Shown here: piece by piece, positions 25,201 to 36,200 of the stretch
How positions within the stretch are numbered: position 1 is the first letter of the stretch
How the letters are laid out: each line of letters opens with the position of its first letter
From: Aptenodytes patagonicus
Lineage: Eukaryota; Chordata; Aves; Sphenisciformes; Spheniscidae
NCBI RefSeq assembly: GCF_965638725.1
Contig: NC_134975.1
Location: 744,861 to 808,860 of the forward strand
DNA: 64,000 nt
Direction: 5' to 3'
The notes under the pieces: model-generated
Database searches by the model: none
Told to the model about the DNA's origin: nothing
Seen by the model: only the letters and a program-made list of their open reading frames with translations
Made by a program: the position numbers and the translations under genes

Positions 25201-28200
25201 AGTTTTACTAAAACACCGTACGTGCACCCGAGGGCCTTAGAGGCAACGTCTGCCCCGCGTGGGTGGGAAATGCCCCTGTCCTACCTGGCAGCGTCCTTTG
25301 ATAGTGGGCCACCGCTCACACGTCCACATCTGAGCCTCCCACACTCTGGAAAGAGAGACAGGCTGAAGCGAGCGGGATAAATTCCTGGGAACTGCCCCAA
25401 TTCTGCTGCTCCAGGAGGAGCCCAAGACGTCGTACTCGATTACCCACCCGTTTCCCCCCACACACACACACACACCGGACGCAGTAGGAACGGGAGCAAT
25501 TCGGACACAAAGAATCCCCATCTGCTTGGTTTTGGAGCAAACGAAAAGGGCTGAAAGAAAACATCTCGCAGGCAGGGAGCTCACCTGAACACCGCGGAGG
25601 GAGTGGCCGCCAGGACCTTGCTGCCGTCGGGTGACCAAGCCAAGTAAGTGACCCCGCCGCCCCCAAACCACTGCAGCTGGACGCAGTTTTCGGTGGACAC
25701 GTCCCATACCTGGAGGAGGGGGACAACGAGGAGGATAACGACCCCAGGACCTGAACGCCGACCGGGCAGTTAGCGTAGCTTTGGGCAAGTTTTTGCGTGG
25801 CTTAGGGAATACAGTCTGATGCTTTCAGATCTAGTTCAGATTCAGGAGCTGCCTAATCCATCCTCCGAGGAAATGCTGCCTGTCCCCAGCAGTCCCGCAG
25901 CCGAACCGTACCTTGGTGACCCCCCGCGGTGCCTTCACGGTTCCGGTATCCCAAACGCAGCACCCCGGGAGGTACAGCCTCTTACTCACCAACATGGCCG
26001 TGTCGACCGGTGATGCCGAGAGCAGCAGCTCCCCGCTGGGAGCCCACGCCAGGCTGGTGACGGGGCTGTGCCCGGGGTAGGACAGCACCTGAGCGCAGCC
26101 GGATGACGGTCTGGAGGGAAGGAGAGAGAAACTGCCGCGGTCGATCGCGGGAAGGGCTGGCCCGCCTGCCACCGAAGGCCGGGGTTGTGTCCGCTGGCAA
26201 GACAGGCACCTGCCTGGAATTAACCCAAAGCCAACCCAAACGGGCTCGCAACAGCCCACGGCAGGGTGGGGAGACGCGCGGGGCTGTCACCTTGTGGAGA
26301 GGGAGGTGGGATCCAGGTGCCACACCAGGACGCAGCTCTGGCAAGCGACAGCGAGGATGGAGGCGCAGAGCGGCTTCCAGGCCATGGCGGCCACGTTCCT
26401 CTGCAGGCGATGCTTCAGCGAGGGGATGGTGGCGCTGCCGGAGAGGAGGGAAGCGTGACGAGAGGGAAAACGGAGGATCGGAGTCCTCACACCGCCCAGG
26501 GAGGGCCGTGGACCGTCTCCCAGTGTCCTCTCTCCAGCTCTGACCACGGTGGGGGCCTAAAAGCGTAGAGTGGGAGGGGGGGATGTGCCCCACTGTGACC
26601 TGCTTCCCTGGGGGGGGACGACGGACGGACAGGGACGCGGAAGAGATCCCAGCCAGGTGACACCGGCGCCGTGCAGCAAGCCAGAGCACACCTCGTGCGA
26701 TTAAGCGCCGTGCCCCGTGCTGCCCGCGGCCCGGCCCCGGGGTGGGAGATGGCACTTGCTGGCTTGAAATCCCAGCTGGGGGAGAATGCCTCAGCGGGGA
26801 GGCGCGGGGAGGGCTGCAGGACCAGCCGGCAGAGTCTTTTCCTGAGGAGGGCTTTACATGCCCTGGGGGAGCAGGGAGACCTGGAGGAGAAAGGAGACTC
26901 AGCGATGCCCGAGGGGCTGCTCTGTCTGCGATGGCAGCCAGGCCGTGTGCCGCCGCAGCCTGCGCCTGCCCAAGCTGCCCCCAGGAGCAGGGAGGGAAAG
27001 AAAAAAAAAAACCCAAAGCTTAAGTAAGGCCAGAGATTTTCGGAGATGTCCTTCGCAAAGCTCCTGCTACACAGCAAGGAGTTCTGGGGACAGACGGCGC
27101 CGGCGAGAGCAAAGCCCGAGCGAACACGGAGGCAGCGCAGGGCAGAGACGCCGGGGGAATCCTTGGTGGATGCGAGAGGGCGAAACGGGGAGCAGGGGGT
27201 CCGCGGAGGCACACGCACACACACACCCCCCAAGGAGCAGCATCTCCAGGGACGTGGCCAGCGGCGCCCGAGGAGCAGCCCAGCCCTCACCTGTTGGAGT
27301 TGTAGACCCGAATGGAGTCATCCAGAAGAGCCACGGCAAACTTGCTGGTGTGGGGATGCCAGGCAAAGGCCCGGACGGTGCAGCCGGCCCTGGAGGGAGG
27401 GAGGGAGGGAAGGAGGGATAGGGCAGGGTGAAGCACGCCAGCCGCTGCACCGGCGTTTCGGGCTCAAGGCAGCGGCGATGGGCTCTCGGGCATCGGGCAT
27501 GACCACCCAGCATGACCCCCCCCCCCCCCCAAGGCCGACAAAGGCAGTTCCCAGAACCACCAGTGAAATAAAACTTCCTTTTCGCTGCTGAACGGGACCA
27601 TTTCCTCTGATAAATTCCCCGTTCCTGGCAATTATTCGCAGGGCTCTGCCGAGGGGCCGGTTAACAAACAGTCTAGGGTCGGTATTTGAAGGAATTTTCC
27701 AAGCCCTGATCTAGTTTAATGCTACTTTCCCCCACGTGCGGTGCATCGGGGCATGCTTTGCCTCTCGCCGTCGTACACAAACTGGGGGCAGCCAGAGGCA
27801 AGGGGGAAATAATTTGCCCTAACATCTGTCCGATGGGGAGGCTGAGCACGTAAAAAAAAATGAGGTGACCCTGTCCTTGTGTCCCCACCCCTTTCACTCG
27901 GCTCCACGAGCCGCTTTCGCAGGCACCCAGGCACGGCGGTTCCGCAACGCGCAGGACTCACCAGTCCACTGCCTGGGAGAATGCTGCGATCATGTCTTCG
28001 CTGGTTAGCTTCAGGGGAGAAGAGTTAACGCTGAGCTGGCAGCACACGCGAGAGCGGGCGCTGCCTCTGGTACAGCAGCGAGGACCCCGCCAGTATCCAT
28101 ACCCCCCCCTTCCCTCTCCCCCCACCTCGATTTCGGTCCCTCTTGCAGGACTTTGCTGTCCTAATGCCTTTCCAGCACCCATTCTCCTCCCTTTGGCGAA

Positions 28201-29766
28201 GGAAACCCGCAGCGTTTGTAGCTGGGCACCATCAGGAGGAATATTTCGCTGTGTTTTCAGCTGGGAAGCACCCACCCGCCATCCAAACCAGCCCCCCCCC
28301 AGCGCAGGGTCGGCATCGCAGGACATGCCGCATCGTCCCTGCCTTCCCGAGCACGAGGGTTAAGTCCCGAAAAGACTCACCGAGAGGTGGGGGAACAAGG
28401 AGCCGTGCAGCGAGGAGAGCCAGTGGCACACGGCCAGCGTGTAGCTCGAGCCCGTCTTCACCCACTGCAGCCCTGCGGAGAGAAAAAGGACCGACCGTCG
28501 CCGCTTCCGTGGTCTTCGACGAGAGGCCCGACGGGCAGAGGAAACGCAGGCGGCTGCGACAGGCAGGGACGGGCACGATGGAAGAGGGGATGAAGGGAAC
28601 GGAAGGATGAAAGCGAGATCCAGAGAGAGACCCGGGAGATCTCCAGGTCCTCCGCGAGCAGCCCAGACTCACCCTCCTCCTCGGCGCCGGCGATCTCTTT
28701 CAGCACCCCGCACAGCCCCATGTCCCGCCTGCAGCGGAAAGCTCGGTCAGCCTCCCTCGCCTGGTGCGTTGGCGACACGAAGCCCAGCCACCTCTCTCCC
28801 CCATCCCCTCAAAATCCCCCTCACCTGCTGAGAACCCCCCACCCACCCCCGGAGGCCTCCAAAACCAGCTCTCCCCTCAGCTGGGGCACTTAACCCCAGT
28901 CACCAGCGACTGCTGGACCTGCTCTCAGCTGTATTATGACCCCCCCCCCAAACTCTCCCAGGAAGCTCAGACTGGGGTGTTGCACGGCACCGGGAAGGTC
29001 TGGGAGCAGGGCTGTGCCCTCCCGACGCTCGTGGGTGAGAGCTGACGGGGCAGCGAAGCCTCTGCCGTGCTCCTGGGCGAAGAGGCTGCAGGACAGGTAC
29101 GGGGGAAGGGGGTTTGAGCGTAGATATTAAGTGCACGGGCAGCTCCTGGCTTTGCCTCCCGTGGGCCTGGCTGTTTTGGGGGGGGGGGGTGTGCACTCAC
29201 CAGGCACTGAGGCACCTCTTCCAGAGGGACTCGCGGTGGTGGATGAAGGCCGGCCGGGTGCTGTGCTCCAGCCGGCTGTGAGCCTTGAGGGTTTCCTTGG
29301 GCAGGCTGAGGACGGGCAGGTCTGCCAGCTGCGGGCACAGACACCGTGTGGTGAACAAAGCGGTCGAGCTCGGGGCGGGGGGGGGGGGGCAGCTGGGGAA
29401 GGCCCCCCCCCCCCCCGGCCATCGCAGAAAGCAAATAGCGATGTGAGAAAAGGAGGGGCACAAAGATGGGGTGAAGGGATGAAGAAACACCCGAGGCGTG
29501 AGCCTGTCGCCTTCACTGCTGAGGGTAACCTCGGGGGGGGGGGAGGCAAGGAGGAGACACCCCCAGCAGAAGGGGCTGGAGCTCCAGTCACAGCTTGGCT
29601 GGGGGGGGAGGAAATGTGTTACCCCAAGCCTGGAAGGGCTCACCTGGCTCTGGAAGGCGAGCGGGAGCTGCTCGTAGAGGCGACCGCAGACCAAGGCGTT
29701 ATTGAACTCGTAGAGGGTGATGTCCCCGGGGGGCGGCGGGGGCGGGAACAGCGCTAAGGAGCACAT
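22136..29766 (-). CDS. AAAS: ALADIN nucleoporin (AAAS)
   Basis: ALADIN is a WD-repeat nucleoporin on the cytoplasmic face of the nuclear pore, anchored by NDC1; loss causes triple-A syndrome in humans. Sixteen coding exons, the human number, sum to 1563 nt (520 residues plus stop), with GT-AG introns and consistent phases. Recognisable blocks are [13 protein letters not shown] at the start, TAFIHHRE-like [159 protein letters not shown] and [18 protein letters not shown]. These form the WD40 propeller. The C-terminus is about 20 residues shorter than human (ends EQPLFSEL). It converges on MYG1. Confidence 0.97.
22545..22629 (-). CDS. AAAS: AAAS exon 15
   Basis: 85 nt: [28 protein letters not shown]; phase 0 end. 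Confidence 0.95.
22972..23053 (-). CDS. AAAS: AAAS exon 14
   Basis: 82 nt: [26 protein letters not shown]; the Cys codon is split. Confidence 0.95.
24088..24155 (-). CDS. AAAS: AAAS exon 13
   Basis: 68 nt: [22 protein letters not shown]. Confidence 0.95.
24308..24401 (-). CDS. AAAS: AAAS exon 12
   Basis: 94 nt: [34 protein letters not shown] lies directly at the exon start, so the acceptor TTTCAG decides the boundary. Confidence 0.93.
24998..25088 (-). CDS. AAAS: AAAS exon 11
   Basis: 91 nt: [30 protein letters not shown]. Confidence 0.96.
25285..25345 (-). CDS. AAAS: AAAS exon 10
   Basis: 61 nt: [20 protein letters not shown], nearly identical to human. Confidence 0.96.
25585..25709 (-). 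CDS. AAAS: AAAS exon 9
   Basis: 125 nt: [41 protein letters not shown]. Confidence 0.96.
25990..26110 (-). CDS. AAAS: AAAS exon 8
   Basis: 121 nt: [40 protein letters not shown]; phase 0 end with donor GTGAGT. Human has SPVDAAIRVW here, so ML replaces IR. Confidence 0.95.
26291..26434 (-). CDS. AAAS: AAAS exon 7
   Basis: 144 nt: [47 protein letters not shown]. Confidence 0.97.
27291..27389 (-). CDS. AAAS: AAAS exon 6
   Basis: 99 nt: [20 protein letters not shown], then [12 protein letters not shown]. First clear WD-type blade. Confidence 0.96.
27962..28008 (-). CDS. AAAS: AAAS exon 5 (microexon-sized)
   Basis: 47 nt: [15 protein letters not shown] plus two bases of a Trp codon. Matches human LRSEDLIAEFAQVTNW. 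Confidence 0.93.
28381..28472 (-). CDS. AAAS: AAAS exon 4
   Basis: 92 nt: [20 protein letters not shown], then [11 protein letters not shown]; phase 0 end. Confidence 0.95.
28673..28728 (-). CDS. AAAS: AAAS exon 3
   Basis: 56 nt: [18 protein letters not shown], matching human RDVGLFGVLNEIANSEEE. Confidence 0.94.
29201..29328 (-). CDS. AAAS: AAAS exon 2
   Basis: 128 nt: [20 protein letters not shown], then [20 protein letters not shown]; the Trp codon is split over the intron. Confidence 0.96.
29644..29766 (-). CDS. AAAS: AAAS exon 1
   Basis: 123 nt from ATG (29766-29764): [41 protein letters not shown]. Phase 0 end; donor GTGAG on the minus strand just below 29644. Confidence 0.96.
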
Positions 29767-29913
29767 CCCGCCGCTGGTCCTGGGGGCCAAACGCGCTGAG
29801 GGGCTGAGAGATGCAGCACATCCCCCCCCCCCCCCGCCCCGCCGAGACCCCCGCCCCCAGGTAGGCCCCTGCCCAGCGAGGCCTGGGAGGAGCGGGGGGG
29901 TGACGCTGGGGGA

Positions 29914-30199
29914 CGGGCACCCACGGGACCTGGGCACCCACGGGACCCAGGTACAGAGCAGGGGACGCGGGCACCCACGGGAGCCGGGTATGGGGGGACA
30001 CGGGCACCCACGGGACCTGGGCACCCACGGGAGCCGGGTATGGGGGGGACACGGGCACCCACGGGAGCTGGGCACCCACGGGAGCCGGGTATGGGGGGGA
30101 CACGGGCACCCACGGGAGCTGGGCACCCACGGGAGTCGGATATGGGGGGACACGGGCACCCACGGGAGCTGGGCACCCACGGGAGCCGGGTATGGGGGG
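29914..30199 (+). repeat. Minisatellite A (GGGCACCCACGGGA units)
   Basis: Units alternate GGGCACCCACGGGAGCCGGG, TATGGGGGGACAC and GGGCACCCACGGGACCT or ...GAGCT, about 18 + 32 bases. It lies just upstream of AAAS. Confidence 0.93.
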
Positions 30200-30508
30200 A
30201 CCCACACCCCCCCCCCCCCCCCCGTTCACCCTCCACATCCTCCGCCCCCGGGGTGCGCTCGCTCCAGCCCGAGGCCCCCCCCGGCCCGAAGCCTCCCCGG
30301 CCCCTCACACACCCAGCGCCCCCCCCCCCCCCCCCGCCTCCAGTCCAGCTCCCCCCCCGGCCCGCTGCCGCCGCCCCGCCGCGGCCCCCGGTTCCCCCCC
30401 GGCCCCGCAGCTCCCCTCAGGGGCCGCCATGTCGCCCCTCACCCTTTTCCCGCCTCGCGCGGACGGGTCCCGGCGAGGGCCAATCCCCTCAGCGGCCGCC
30501 TTTCGCGC

Positions 30509-30522
30509 GCGCCCCCTGGCGG
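30509..30522 (-). promoter_or_regulatory. CTCF-like core motif upstream of AAAS
   Basis: GCGCCCCCTGGCGG, reverse complement CCGCCAGGGGGCGC, fits the CTCF core CCASYAGRKGGCRS closely. Motif only. Confidence 0.5.
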
Positions 30523-30680
30523 CGGCGGCGGCGGGGGTGTGGGGGGGAATTAAAGGGGCCGCGGCTCCGGTTCGCGCAGCGCGGGGGCGGCGAGGCGGGG
30601 CGGCGAGGCGGGGCGGCGAGGCGGGGCGGCACCCCCCCCCCCCCCCCCCCCGGCTCTACCTCTGCGGTTGACTGCGTGAC

Positions 30681-32111
30681 TTGTCCTGCCTTCCGCACCG
30701 ACCTCCTCCCCCCCCCCCCCCACCTCCGGTGAATTCGGGGCTCCCCCGCTGTAACGGGGGGGTGATAAATTGGAGGGGCCACTTTTGGGGGACGCATTGC
30801 CCCTTTAAGAGAGGCGGTGCGCCCCCCCGCGCGGGGGCGGGAAAGCGGTGCGTGGCGCCGGCGGCTCACGTGGTGCGAGGGCGGGACAGAGACGGCCCCC
30901 CCCTCCCCCCCCCCCCCGTGGGGTCCCCGGGGCACCCCCGTGTCCTGCACACGCACCCCCGGCCCCGTGGGGTCTCCGGGCGCCCCTTGCACCCTGCTCA
31001 CACACACACACACACCCCCCCCCGCATCTGGGGGTGCCCCGGGCACATCATGACCCTCCCGTGGGGGTGGGGGGGGTGCTCACTTGCGTGGGTGTCCCGT
31101 CCCCCCCCCGTGCACGGGTCCCATGGGTGCAACCTTTACCTGCCTGCGCGTGAGCCCCGTGGGTGCCCGCGTCCGTGTCGCCCCCCCCCCCCACGTGCCT
31201 GTGTCCCGTGGGTGCCCGTGTCCCCCCATACCCGGCTCCCGTGGGTGCCCAGGTCCCGTGGGTGCCCGTGTCCCCCCATACCCGGCTCCCGTGGGTGCCC
31301 AGGTCCCGTGGGTGCCCGTGTCCCCCCATACCCGGCTCCCGTGGGTGCCCAGGTCCCGTGGGTGCCCGTGTCCCCCGCCCTGTACTTGTGTCCCGTGGGT
31401 GCCCGTGTCCCCCAAAACCCGGCTCCCGTGGGTGCCCGGGTCCCCCCATACCCGGCTCCCGTGGGTGCCCAGGTCCCGTGGGTGCCCGTGTCCCCCATAC
31501 CCAGCTCCCGTGGGTGCCCGCATCCCCTGCCCTGTACCTGGGTCCCGTGGGTGTCTGTGTCCCCCCCCCCACCCCCCCAATACCTGGGTCCCACGGGTGT
31601 CCACACACCCCCCCCTATTTCACCGTACCCAGGTCTCATGGGTGCCTGCATCCCCCCCAGGCAGGACAGCGGGTGCTGCGCTCCCCCCCAGCCCCCCCCC
31701 CCGCCGCCCCCCCCCCCCCCCCCCCACCTTGGAGCGCTCCCAGCTCCTCTTTTTTTGGGCTCTCAATTTCCCTTCCCCTCCTGCCTTCGGCTCGCTTTTA
31801 TTATATTTATCTCTGTGTTTTCCTTAGCGGCCGCAAAAGTTATTTTAATTTTTTCAGGATATTAAATAAAGGCCGCGGCGGGGGGGGGGGGCGGGGTGGG
31901 GGGGGCTGCGGCGGGGGGCCCTGCATTCCTCACCCGTTACGGAGCGAGCGGGGTTTGATAGGAGACAACGATTTGGACGGCGCCGACATCAGAGCCACCG
32001 CAGGGGCTTGGCGTGGCCTCGTGGCTTCCCCCTTCCCTTGGACCCGGCGGCGGGAGCCGAACGTCCCCCCGCACCCCCCAAAACTAAGGCCCCCTCGGGG
32101 CAGCGAGGCAG
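30681..32111. other. Region between AAAS promoter and assembly gap
   Basis: No coding gene. It contains long poly-C runs, minisatellite B and, from about 31740, a switch to AT-rich sequence (TTATTATATTTATC, TTAAATAAAGG at 31861-31871) resembling the composition right of the gap. Confidence 0.6.
31151..31655 (-). repeat. Minisatellite B, inverted copy of minisatellite A
   Basis: Units read CCCGTGGGTGCCCGTGTCC, CCCATACCCGGCTCCC and GTGGGTGCCCAGGTCCC, the reverse complement of minisatellite A. More than ten units, with a degenerate right end. Confidence 0.93.
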
Positions 32112-32311
32112 NNNNNNNNNNNNNNNNNNNNNNNNNNNNNNNNNNNNNNNNNNNNNNNNNNNNNNNNNNNNNNNNNNNNNNNNNNNNNNNNNNNNNNNNN
32201 NNNNNNNNNNNNNNNNNNNNNNNNNNNNNNNNNNNNNNNNNNNNNNNNNNNNNNNNNNNNNNNNNNNNNNNNNNNNNNNNNNNNNNNNNNNNNNNNNNNN
32301 NNNNNNNNNNN
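32112..32311. other. Assembly gap (200 N)
   Basis: Exactly 200 unknown bases, a round number typical of a placeholder of unknown true length. GC-rich gene-dense DNA lies left and HOXC cluster DNA lies right. Confidence 0.99.
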
Positions 32312-33664
32312 ACAAAACGAGGCTTCATTAAAGTATGTTTTACTCATTGCAATTCCTCAGCCTCACGTTTTGAATGCACTGGATTTTTTTTTCTCCGGCC
32401 CCCCCCCCTCCCCCCCATTGATATTTTCTAGCAGTTTGGGGATTTCTCGAAAGTATTTCATCAAGATATGTCACTACCAAAAAGGTATTTATTTTTTCCC
32501 CCATGAAAACATGTAGAGGGAATATGTGGGGCGCTTTCTGGTTAAATTGGTCTGCAAAACAATTATGTAAACTCATCAGCAGAAGCAAGAACAGATGTTT
32601 TATTAAAAGTGCTACACAGCAGTAGAAATATGTACAAGTCTTCGAGTAGCTCTTTAATACGAGTTGCTCTTTGTTCCCAGAAAAGAAAAGCGCCCATAGA
32701 AATCTGAAATAACATTCACCACTCATAAGCCATATTCCCCCCCCCTTTTTTTTTTTCCCCCCCTCTCCCCCCGCTGATGCTCACGCCGGGGGGGGGGGGG
32801 GGAGATAGAAAGAAGAAGAAGAAGAAGAAAAAAATAATAATAATAATACGCGTCGGGAGATTTCCTCCCCCCTCCCAGCTATAATTAGCGAATTGATGAA
32901 CTGATTTGGAGAGGGGGGGGGGTGGTGTAAAAAAGGCTTTAAAATAATAAAAAAAACCCCAGCAACCCCAACACATATGTTTTCTATCCCTCAGTAATTA
33001 CTGAAAGGAAACAAATCCAAACCGGTGTCCCCCCCCCCCCCCTTCCCCTCCCTCCCCGAACCGCCTGCAGATCCCGCTACTGGCGGCGAGCTGCTGCCCA
33101 GCCCCGCAGCCGCTCTGGGCTTGGGGGGGGGGGGTATTTGGGGGGGGAAGGGTGTGTATTTGGGGGGGGGGGGGGGGTTACTCTTTTCTTTCCAACCACG
33201 TTGCCCACTTGGGCTGATCCCGGCGTGGGGCAAGAAACGGGGCTTCCCCAACCCCCCCCCCCCCCCACGCGTGTCGGGGGTTGGGAGGTGCCCAAAGTGG
33301 CACGGAGCCCACCCCCCACCCCCTTAAAAATTAAAATTATTCAAGCAAGGGTGAGGGTGGCTTTCTGTCAACTGCTGCAAAAAGGGCTCTTTTGGGGATG
33401 CAGCGAGGAGGGGGCACCTTTAGTCTTACACCCCCCACCACCCCCCCCCCCCAAAATGCCCGCACCTACGCGTGTGCAAGGCCCACGCACGCCCACGCAC
33501 ACGGCTGACAGCCGGCCGTGAGCCTGCGCCCTCGCGTCTGGCTCGGTACTCGAAGCCCTTAGAGGTAAATACAAGTGATGCCATTAAAAAGCCTTTTTAT
33601 TTAAACCGATTTCACCTTGTATCGGGGATCTCTGCCTCCCCCCCCCCCCCCTCCCCCTTTGCCT

Positions 33665-33697
<33 letters not shown>

Positions 33698-34662
33698 AAC
33701 TTGACATTTATGGCGCACGTGAGTCCTAATTATTTATTTGGGTCTATTCGCTGGGAATTTATCCCTGCTCTTTACAACGGGGTTTTCCTAGTCAAATATT
33801 GCTTTTGCTGTAAATAACGCTTAGGGAAAAAAAAAAAACCAAAACACAAACCACAAACCAAAACTAACATAAAATAGGGATAACGACACCCCCCCCCCCA
33901 AAAAAAAAAAAAAAGGGGGGCAACAGGATAGCAACAACAAAACTCCTGGAGGTTATGTGGAGGTTTATTTACCTCTTCCCCCGCCCGGAATGGCTCGCAT
34001 TGTTTTGGAGCCGTCTCTATTCTCTGTAATTACAACCTCGGAGTCAGAGTCTGGGCAGCTCTTAATTAAAAAAAAAAAGAAAAAAAAAAAAAAGAAAAGA
34101 AAAGGAGATGAAATTTCTCCTTCCCCCAAATACTTCTGTTCAGAGCTTCATAGACTATTTAAAGTTTTATTCCGGCGCTGCAGACACCGCGTTTGGAAGA
34201 GGGTGGCCTGTTTGGGCGGTTTATTTGCTAATTAAAAGGCATTTTCTGCACCAAGCCGTAATTAGCGAAAGCACCCATTCCCCCCCCCCGCCCCCCATAT
34301 CTTTCCAAGAAGAGGGGCTGGGAAGAAAAAAAAAAAATACAACCAGCGCCCTTTCTGCTATTTTTTTTTAAACGCAAACCTCCGCAAACCCCTTTTTTTC
34401 GCCCTGGGTGGATAAAGAGGAGCATTTCCCACCCCGTGCATCGCCCCGCAGAGTTGCCCAGACGAGTCATTTCTTTGCTTTTTCCTATTGATTTTTTTTT
34501 ATTATTTATTTATTTCCCCCCCCCCCCCCCCCAGCGTGGTGGAGGGAAATGGCCTTAACCGTGTTCTTGTTGCCTTTATTTTATTCTCGGAGATGCTTTA
34601 GGAAAGTGCACCAAAAGTTCAGGGCGACTCCCTTCAAGTTGCAACGCTCAGCGCGAAAAAAA

Positions 34663-34698
<36 letters not shown>

Positions 34699-35600
34699 GG
34701 GGGAAAAAAAGGGGGGGGGGGTGTTTCTCGCTTGCAAAACCTCTCAGTCGCTGCCCACGTTTCCAGGGGTTGGAAGGGGGAAGAAAAAAAAAAAAAAAAA
34801 GGAGAATTCTGGCAATTGTCAAAACACATGTCTGCTAACCAGGAAACCGGGAGGTGGTGGGGAAGAGAAATTAATCTGTTCCTACTTCTGAAATTTATCC
34901 CTCTTCTTTCTGCCGAGGCTTGGAAGCGCTTTCTGACAGTTTTAAGCGTTTATTTAGATTTTTTTTCCCCCGCGCGGGTATCGCGACGGGAGGAGGCTTT
35001 TAATTCGCAAATATTCCTTTTTAATAGGAGGGGGGTGATTTATTTCATTATTTTTCTCCTTCCCAGATTTATTGGCGAATCTCAGCCCAACAAAAGAAGG
35101 CAGCACCGAAATCTCCCCGCGGAAACGGGACTTCGCTGGGTCTTAAATTACCAAGTAACCACGTTGCAAAAAAGTTAACAGCAGCGAAAAAAGCAGGGGG
35201 AGAAACACACACACACCCCCCCCCTCCCCTGCAGCACCGCCGCAATTAAATTTAATTCGCTGATTAGGTGCACTTCTGAATAAATCTCAGCGCTGGGAAG
35301 GGGAGCCCCCCAAAAAGCGAGGGGGGGGGGAAATCCCTAATATTTTAGGGGATGTAGAAGCGCGGAGTGGTGCTTTGTTTATAGGGAGGTGTCTGGCGGC
35401 TGCGGAAACATTCCCGGTGGCTCCTTGGCTAAAAGTGGGGATAAATGGGGTTTTTTTTAATTCAACCGGATCCAGGAAAATACCTTTTTTTGCCCCAAAA
35501 CCGGGGTGAAGCCTGCTCAGGTAGCAGGTAGCAACTTTCCCGGGGGGGGGGGGGGTATTTTACTTTATTTTAATTTTATTTTTTTATTTGGGTCTCTTTT
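32312..35600. other. HOXC 3'-side noncoding DNA, first part
   Basis: No homeobox or other coding exon on either strand. Complex AT-rich sequence occupies 32312-32730. After that come poly-C, poly-T and poly-A runs mixed with short complex stretches and an AAT repeat at 34671-34698. Confidence 0.6.
34671..34698 (+). repeat. AAT microsatellite
   Basis: About nine AAT units after a short AT run. Confidence 0.95.
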
Positions 35601-35649
35601 CATGATGGAGTGGAAAATATTCCCTCAAATCCCTAAAACTAAAAGAGGC

Positions 35650-36200
35650 GAGAAAATGACAGTGGCGCTCATGACGTCACGCCCGTCACGGACAAGACTT
35701 CATGGCGTAAAATTATAAACGGCGGCGTTTTGCTGCCCAGATGTGTGTATCTATAGGTGTATCCATAGGTACATATATGCAGAGGTGCAATTACTTCTGC
35801 CGGGTGCGGAGATTTAAAATAAAAAGGAGTGGGATGTTATTACGTTCTGCAAGGATAACTCAGGAGTGAAAAATTGTTGTCATTAACTATAGGCAGTTTT
35901 ATCCTTTATTCTTCGCAGATACGAAGGCAGAAATTTAATCATAGGTGGCTCGGAAAAAAAAAAAAAATAATTCAGGAAACAATAATAGTTGCCTTAATGA
36001 TGGTTTTTTTTTCCGAGGCGATCACTTAGGCAGAATTAAACTATATATTTGGAGACAACCTCTTGAGCACTTTGCTGAATTTATACATTTACATCGTCTT
36101 TAATCGAGCAACAATTTAATATTTCAGGATTTGCTTAAATACACTCATATTTTCAGGGGGAAATACCGTTCCCGAGCTGACATGCCTTATCTATTTTTAT
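35650..36200. promoter_or_regulatory. Candidate HOX conserved element with CRE
   Basis: Low-homopolymer complex sequence in an otherwise simple neighbourhood. It contains the palindromic CRE TGACGTCA (about 35674), CGTAAAATTATAAAC at 35705, and several ATTA/TTAAT homeodomain cores. Inferred from sequence character only. Confidence 0.35.

Larger units (their letters stand above)
29767..30680 (-). promoter_or_regulatory. AAAS upstream CpG-rich promoter region
   Basis: GC-rich, CpG-dense sequence upstream of the AAAS ATG. It includes a minisatellite (29914-30199), GCCGCCAT at 30423-30430 (the reverse of a YY1-type ATGGCGGC) and a CTCF-like site at 30509-30522. The transcription start is not determinable. 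No plus-strand gene is supported. Confidence 0.5.

Noticed and set aside
30430-30671. ATG in a good initiation context (GCCGCCATGT) upstream of AAAS, possible divergent gene
   Set aside because: The frame runs into Ala/Gly/Arg low-complexity sequence with no known domain; the word is better read as a YY1-type site on the AAAS strand.
31084-31827. Long repetitive plus- and minus-strand frames over the minisatellites (Pro-Val-Gly-Ala-rich repeats)
   Set aside because: They are translations of minisatellite B; the unit length keeps frames open without any gene evidence.
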